In this document: one piece after another, positions 4,613 to 8,240 of the stretch | Position numbering within the stretch: position 1 is the first letter of the stretch | How the letters are laid out: the number at the start of each line of letters is the position of its first letter | Source of the DNA: Bacillota bacterium | GTDB lineage: Bacteria; Bacillota_C; Negativicutes; CTSoil-072 | NCBI GenBank assembly: GCA_017861495.1 | Contig: JAGFXW010000119.1 | Location: 1 to 8,240 of the forward strand | Length of the DNA: 8,240 nt | Direction of reading: 5' to 3' | Notes under the pieces: generated by a model | The model's database searches: none | What the model saw: the letters and a program-made list of their open reading frames with translations, nothing else | Told to the model about the DNA's origin: nothing | Translations under genes and position numbers: made by a program

Positions 4613-7483
4613 TCAAAAAGTATCTTTCCGCGGAAGACTGCAGCGATCCACCAGGTAGGCAATCGACTGATAACTGATCCCACTGTGATCGGCCAGACCA
4701 ATTTCACAAGTCCGGCTGTTCGAATAGCCAAACTTGCAATCCAACGGCAACGCTTCTTTCAAATGTTCCAACGCGGAATCGTTGAGCTCCGGAACAGTGA
4801 ATCCCCTATCCCCGGCGAAACCGCAGCATTTTACTTTTTCAGGAACAATTACTTTTGCTGCGCAGGCTTCTGCTACTGCGCGAAATTTATCGGCAAGACC
4901 CATTTTGATGGAACTACAGGTTACATGGATCGCGATAGTTTGAGGGATTTTGTTGAATTCCAGCCGGTTTAGCATATAATCATGAATAAATTCGACGGTT
5001 TCTAAGATAAGTAACCGCTTATCCATCACGCGTTTCATACGGTAAACACAGGGACTCGTGTCGCATAACACTGGGTATTCTCCATTGTTGCTGCACTCCA
5101 ACAACGTTTTTTGCAAGGCTGCGCTCAATTCATCCGCCGCTTCAAAGTATCCTTTGCTTTCAAAAGGCATGCCGCAGCACAATTTTTCAAGATTAGGAGG
5201 GAAAATAACATGGTAGCCCGCCTTGTCCAAAAGCGATAACATCACTTGATGCAAAGACCGTTGATCACTGTCATCCTTAGCCGGTCCCATAGTACGGCTG
5301 ATGCAGCTGGGGAAATAGACAACCGTATTCCCTGCCTTCGACCCTGAAGCAGGTGCACTCAGTTTTGCACTTGCCTGCGGCAACCACTTATTCCACTTGG
5401 GAATTTTCCCCCGGCTCACAGAACGAGCCATTCCGGCTAAACTACCGACTGTACAGGTTCCCAGCATAGTATGGGCAAGATGCGCCCCTGCCAAACCTAA
5501 TTTTGCAAACGAAGTTACCTCTTTGAAATGCTGCGCCATATATTTCGCAATTTTTCGTCCACGCGGGCTGATTCTGGTAGAACGCATGAATTTCGTAAAG
5601 CTGCCGGTGTTAATGGACACCGGACAGGTTGTCTCGCATAAACCATCTGTCGCGCAAGTTTCATCGCCAAAATAGGCAAAATCATGTTCTAACCGTTTCC
5701 ACTGATCTTCCGCTGCACCATCCGCCTTCAGGCGGGCAATTTCACGTTGAAGAACAATGCGCTGCCGTGGACTGCTGGTTAATTTGTGAGAAGGACAATT
5801 CACTTCACAAAAACCGCACTCCATACATTTATCGATAATCTCATGGACTTGCGGCATCAGTTTAAGATTCTCAAGATAAACAGTACCTTTATGGGTGATT
5901 ACTACATCAGGGTTAAGCAAAGTTGAAGGGTCAAAAGCCTGTTTTAATTGTTTCATGTAGTTATAGGCTTGTTGCCCCCATTCTAATTCTACGAAAGGAG
6001 CCATATTGCGCCCAGTGCCATGCTCAGCTTTTAAGGCGCCGTCAAATTGCCCTACCACCATACTGCAAACTTCATTGATAAACGTTTTATAACGTTCAAT
6101 ATCCTCGGCCGTGTCAAAATTCTGAGTAAATACAAAATGCACATTCCCATCTAGCGCGTGCCCGTAAATCACACCATCTTGATAGCCATATTTATTCATA
6201 CTGTTTCGTAGAGCGAGGACCGCTTCCGCCAGACGATCCTTGGGAAAAGCAACATCCTCGATGATTACCGAGGTCCCCTGGCGGCGAATACCGCCGACGG
6301 CAGGAAATATTCCGGCACGGATTCGCCACAACTTATCATTTTCTGCTTTCTTATCAGTAAACGAAATCGGAAAAAGAACAGGGATATCCGCCAGGCATTT
6401 TTTCGTATTTTCAATGCTGTCTTCAAGAGTTTCCTTGTCTGCTGCTCTAATTTCGACAAGAAGCGCAGTAGCCGCTTCATCTAAGTCTTTTAAATAAGTC
6501 GGCATTCCCTCATTATTTTCTACAGAACGAAGCGATATGCGATCAAGCATTTCTGCTGCCGAAACCAACGGGCGGTCCAGTTTCATGGCCGCAAGGCAAG
6601 CGTGTTCCATATCAGCAAAAATCATAAGCGCCGATGCTTTATAGGGATGTTCAATAACGGTTTTATATGTTATCTCAGCGATGAAGCCCAAGGTTCCTTC
6701 TGATCCAATCATCAAATGAGTGATGATATCGATAGGATCCTGAAAATCAACAAAAGCGTTCATGCTGTACCCGGTCGTGTTTTTGATTTTATATTTTTGC
6801 CGTATAAGACTGCACAATTGGGCATCAGCAGCGATTTCATCCCTAATCCGCACAATTTCGGCGATCAATGCTTCGTGGCCTTTCTTAAAATTTTCGCACG
6901 AAACAGAATCGGCGGTATCTAACAAAGATCCATCGGCAAAAATAATTTTCATCGCTGCAACCGTTTTATAACTATTATCTGCCGTTCCACAGCACATTCC
7001 ACTCGCGTTATTGGCCGCAATTCCTCCTATCATGGCATGGTTGATCGACGCCGGATCCGGCCCGATTTTCCGCGAATACGGGCTCAAATATAGGTTTGCT
7101 TCTGCACCAAGGATGCCCGGTTCGAGCGCAATCTTGTTTCCATTATCTTCGACCTGGTACTTGCTCCATCCGCCAGCCAAAACAAGTAAAACAGAATCAG
7201 AAAGAGCTTGGCCGGAAAGGCTTGTTCCGGCGGCCCGGAAAGTGACGGGAACAGTATACTGCGCTGCAAGTTTAACGATTGCAGCCACTTCTTCCGCCGT
7301 ACGTACTTTCACGACCAATTTAGGCGTAATACGGTATAAACTAGCATCTACTCCATAGGCCAACCGCCGGATCGGATCGGCGAATATTCTATTTGAGGGG
7401 ATAAACGATAAAACTTCTTCATGAAAATTGCGGTAATTCTCCGGAAGTTTCATAATGTCAACGTTTTTTGATACTGTGCCCAT
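4613..7483 (-). CDS. FAD-linked, Fe-S D-2-hydroxyacid (D-lactate type) dehydrogenase
   Basis: This 956-residue protein joins a glycolate oxidase GlcD-like flavoprotein to a GlcF-like iron-sulfur part, the layout of Dld-II/YdiJ enzymes that oxidise D-lactate or similar 2-hydroxy acids and pass electrons to the respiratory chain. Counting from the ATG at 7481-7483: FAD-binding RAAGTSLSGQ (83-92) and GPDPASINHAMIGG (141-154); the C-terminal oxidase lobe with YGHALDGNVHF (about 440) and EHGTGRNMAPF (about 487); cluster motif CMECGFCEVNCP (553-564); a second motif CATDGLCETTCP (610-621) with Asp613 in the usual second ligand place; then two CCG domains with CCG at 769-771 and 886-888. GAGGAG lies eight bases before this ATG, while the upstream in-frame GTG at 7490-7492 overlaps that site. 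Length is normal for the family. The NSS transporter follows. D-lactate is the default substrate; 2-hydroxyglutarate, glycolate or amino-acid-derived hydroxy acids are alternatives. Confidence 0.9.
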   Translation of the reverse strand: MGTVSKNVDIMKLPENYRNFHEEVLSFIPSNRIFADPIRRLAYGVDASLYRITPKLVVKVRTAEEVAAIVKLAAQYTVPVTFRAAGTSLSGQALSDSVLLVLAGGWSKYQVEDNGNKIALEPGILGAEANLYLSPYSRKIGPDPASINHAMIGGIAANNASGMCCGTADNSYKTVAAMKIIFADGSLLDTADSVSCENFKKGHEALIAEIVRIRDEIAADAQLCSLIRQKYKIKNTTGYSMNAFVDFQDPIDIITHLMIGSEGTLGFIAEITYKTVIEHPYKASALMIFADMEHACLAAMKLDRPLVSAAEMLDRISLRSVENNEGMPTYLKDLDEAATALLVEIRAADKETLEDSIENTKKCLADIPVLFPISFTDKKAENDKLWRIRAGIFPAVGGIRRQGTSVIIEDVAFPKDRLAEAVLALRNSMNKYGYQDGVIYGHALDGNVHFVFTQNFDTAEDIERYKTFINEVCSMVVGQFDGALKAEHGTGRNMAPFVELEWGQQAYNYMKQLKQAFDPSTLLNPDVVITHKGTVYLENLKLMPQVHEIIDKCMECGFCEVNCPSHKLTSSPRQRIVLQREIARLKADGAAEDQWKRLEHDFAYFGDETCATDGLCETTCPVSINTGSFTKFMRSTRISPRGRKIAKYMAQHFKEVTSFAKLGLAGAHLAHTMLGTCTVGSLAGMARSVSRGKIPKWNKWLPQASAKLSAPASGSKAGNTVVYFPSCISRTMGPAKDDSDQRSLHQVMLSLLDKAGYHVIFPPNLEKLCCGMPFESKGYFEAADELSAALQKTLLECSNNGEYPVLCDTSPCVYRMKRVMDKRLLILETVEFIHDYMLNRLEFNKIPQTIAIHVTCSSIKMGLADKFRAVAEACAAKVIVPEKVKCCGFAGDRGFTVPELNDSALEHLKEALPLDCKFGYSNSRTCEIGLADHSGISYQSIAYLVDRCSLPRKDTF

Positions 7484-7557
7484 ATCTCCCACTCCTCTTT
7501 CCCTATTTCAGGAAAATAATTTATCCACTGCAAAAGCAGGTTAGAATTTTGGAGTTC

Positions 7558-7576
7558 GGCAAAGCATTATTTTGCC
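7558..7576. promoter_or_regulatory. Inverted repeat in the dehydrogenase promoter region, possible operator
   Basis: GGCAAA (7558-7563) and TTTGCC (7571-7576) form perfect six-base arms around seven bases, about 75-93 bases before the dehydrogenase ATG. A weak -35/-10 pair on the minus strand (TTGGAC 7592-7597, CAAAAT 7569-7574, spacer 17) would overlap it, as an operator might. It is unlikely to be a terminator because the T-run lies before the stem in the direction of transcription. A smaller hairpin, CTGC-AAAA-GCAG, lies at 7528-7539. Confidence 0.3.
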
Positions 7577-7632
7577 AAAAATAAATCCGTCGTCCAATGC
7601 CAGTAAATTTACTAAGAAGGATTATGGCGACA

Positions 7633-7661
7633 GAAAGCCAAGTTTTTTAGGCTTGGCTTTC
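7633..7661 (-). terminator. Perfect 10-bp hairpin after the 91-residue gene, probable transcript end
   Basis: GAAAGCCAAG (7633-7642) and CTTGGCTTTC (7652-7661) are perfect complements around a nine-base loop. On the minus strand the hairpin begins 15 bases after the stop of the 91-residue gene and before the dehydrogenase leader, the right place for a terminator. It has no T-run after the stem on either strand, so it may be a weak terminator, an RNA-stabilising stem, or part of the dehydrogenase leader control. Confidence 0.45.
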
Positions 7662-7676
7662 CGTTGAACTGGTATT

Positions 7677-7952
7677 TCACTCGTTCCCTTCTTTTTCTTT
7701 TAGTTTGTGAGGATAATCCGTCCAATCAATTGCTTCCCCATTTTCAAAAATATACCCTTTGCGGTCATCATGCATTACATCCATGTTCTTAAACCGTTCG
7801 TCATAAACTATATAATGGGTTTCATCAAAATCTTGGAACATTACCGCCTTTTCACCATTCGCCAACTTCAATTCTTCGATGCGGAACCGTAAACCGTATT
7901 CATCATACCGCTCCTGTAAAGAGGTTCTGGTAAGGATCGCAATATCTGACAT
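7677..7952 (-). CDS. Hypothetical protein, 91 residues
   Basis: I do not recognise this protein. It is small, soluble and acidic, with many Asp, Glu and Tyr residues, no signal peptide, no membrane segment and no Cys. The middle reads as alternating beta strands (EKAVMFQDFDETHYIVYDE, then KGYIFENGEAIDW), so a small beta-rich domain is likely. The ATG at 7950-7952 has a strong site, GAGGGGG, seven bases upstream, and codon use looks like that of the neighbours, so it is probably a real gene. It lies 110 bases after the YceI-family gene and is followed by a strong hairpin, so it may be its own transcript or the end of the YceI unit. I saw nothing else in the 110-base gap. Nothing here ties it to the dehydrogenase. 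Confidence 0.75.
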   Translation of the reverse strand: MSDIAILTRTSLQERYDEYGLRFRIEELKLANGEKAVMFQDFDETHYIVYDERFKNMDVMHDDRKGYIFENGEAIDWTDYPHKLKEKEGNE

Positions 7953-8062
7953 TTTTAATCCCCCTCAATACTATTTTTTCTTTCTTCAAGTGTAGCCGAT
8001 CTAATCCCAGCCAATATATTTATGATCTTTTTTTCGGCATCTTCTTGGCATTCAACATAACT

Positions 8063-8240
8063 TCATGTTTGAAGCAGAAATTCCGCAGAAAAATGAATCC
8101 CTATATCGTTGCCAATTATCGTCCCGCCCGTGTGCATATCTAAATCAGCACTGAGTCCGAAATTCTTGCGGTTAATTTTGGTTTTGCCCCGGAAAGCACC
8201 TCGTGTTTTCCCCCACGGATCATCCACGAAACCACAAAAA
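8063..8240 (-). CDS. YceI-family protein, C-terminal part (cut by the window edge)
   Basis: An open frame with no start inside the window runs from the edge to TGA at 8063-8065, giving 58 residues. DDPWGKTRGAF, TKINRKNFGLSADLD, and TGGTIIGNDIGIHFSAEFLL match the end of YceI-like proteins, where the family has DPWGxTRAGF, INRKDFGL, and a closing strand after a TGG turn. YceI folds as a lipocalin-like barrel that holds a long isoprenoid chain; bacterial members are often exported, but whether this one has a signal peptide cannot be seen. The family is about 170-190 residues, so roughly a third is present. It is the first gene of the window in the direction of transcription. Confidence 0.85.
   Translation of the reverse strand, partial: FCGFVDDPWGKTRGAFRGKTKINRKNFGLSADLDMHTGGTIIGNDIGIHFSAEFLLQT

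Noticed and set aside
4536..4616. A longer start for the NSS transporter (27 extra residues)
   Set aside because: There is no ribosome site before the upstream ATG pair, whereas METKKREGFSSG at 4535 follows GAGAGGAG and fits the family's N-terminus.
7558..7576. GGCAAA/TTTGCC hairpin as a terminator
   Set aside because: The T-run lies before the stem on the minus strand and an A-run follows it on the plus strand, so it cannot end transcription in the usual way; it is kept only as a possible operator.
1..8240. CRISPR array, insertion sequence, tRNA or defence cluster
   Set aside because: No regular repeat-spacer pattern, transposase motif, terminal inverted repeat, tRNA-like fold or nuclease/toxin-antitoxin motif was seen on either strand.

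Overview
The window is about 8.2 kb of bacterial chromosome with every recognisable gene on the minus strand, so transcription runs from position 8240 towards position 1. Strong purine-rich Shine-Dalgarno sites, moderate GC, and the gene set (YceI protein, MhsT-like NSS transporter, split YeeE/YedE sulfur transporters, UxaA family in two chains) suggest an anaerobic Firmicute. I favour a Negativicute of the Sporomusa/Pelosinus kind. That placement is by gene content and style only; no rRNA or marker gene is present.

Layout in the direction of transcription: the 3' end of a YceI-family gene (8063-8240, cut by the window edge); a 91-residue protein I do not recognise (7677-7952), followed by a 10-bp perfect hairpin; a large FAD plus Fe-S D-2-hydroxyacid dehydrogenase of the D-lactate dehydrogenase type (4613-7483); 77 bp further on an NSS-family transporter (3168-4535); a roughly 320-bp leader with an extended -10 promoter; two overlapping YeeE/YedE half-transporters (2335-2850 and 1811-2338) with an intrinsic terminator behind them; a headless C-terminal remnant of a NifB/NifX-type protein (1487-1705) with its own terminator; and the two-gene UxaA-family hydro-lyase, small SAF subunit (1008-1307) and large subunit (1-1006), the latter frameshifted after codon 17.

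The dehydrogenase and the transporter form a likely transport-plus-oxidation unit for a 2-hydroxy acid or an amino-acid-derived acid. By-eye comparison with LeuT suggests the transporter has lost ligands in both sodium sites, with a lysine where LeuT has Thr254. The YeeE/YedE pair most likely takes up thiosulfate or a related sulfur species. The interval 1-1800 shows signs of decay: a truncated gene, a frameshifted gene, and a tiny ORF that may be another remnant.

I found no CRISPR array, tRNA, rRNA, insertion sequence or defence system, and nothing that makes a convincing new multi-gene system. The items most worth a second look are the altered NSS transporter beside the hydroxyacid oxidase and the decaying UxaA/NifX region.
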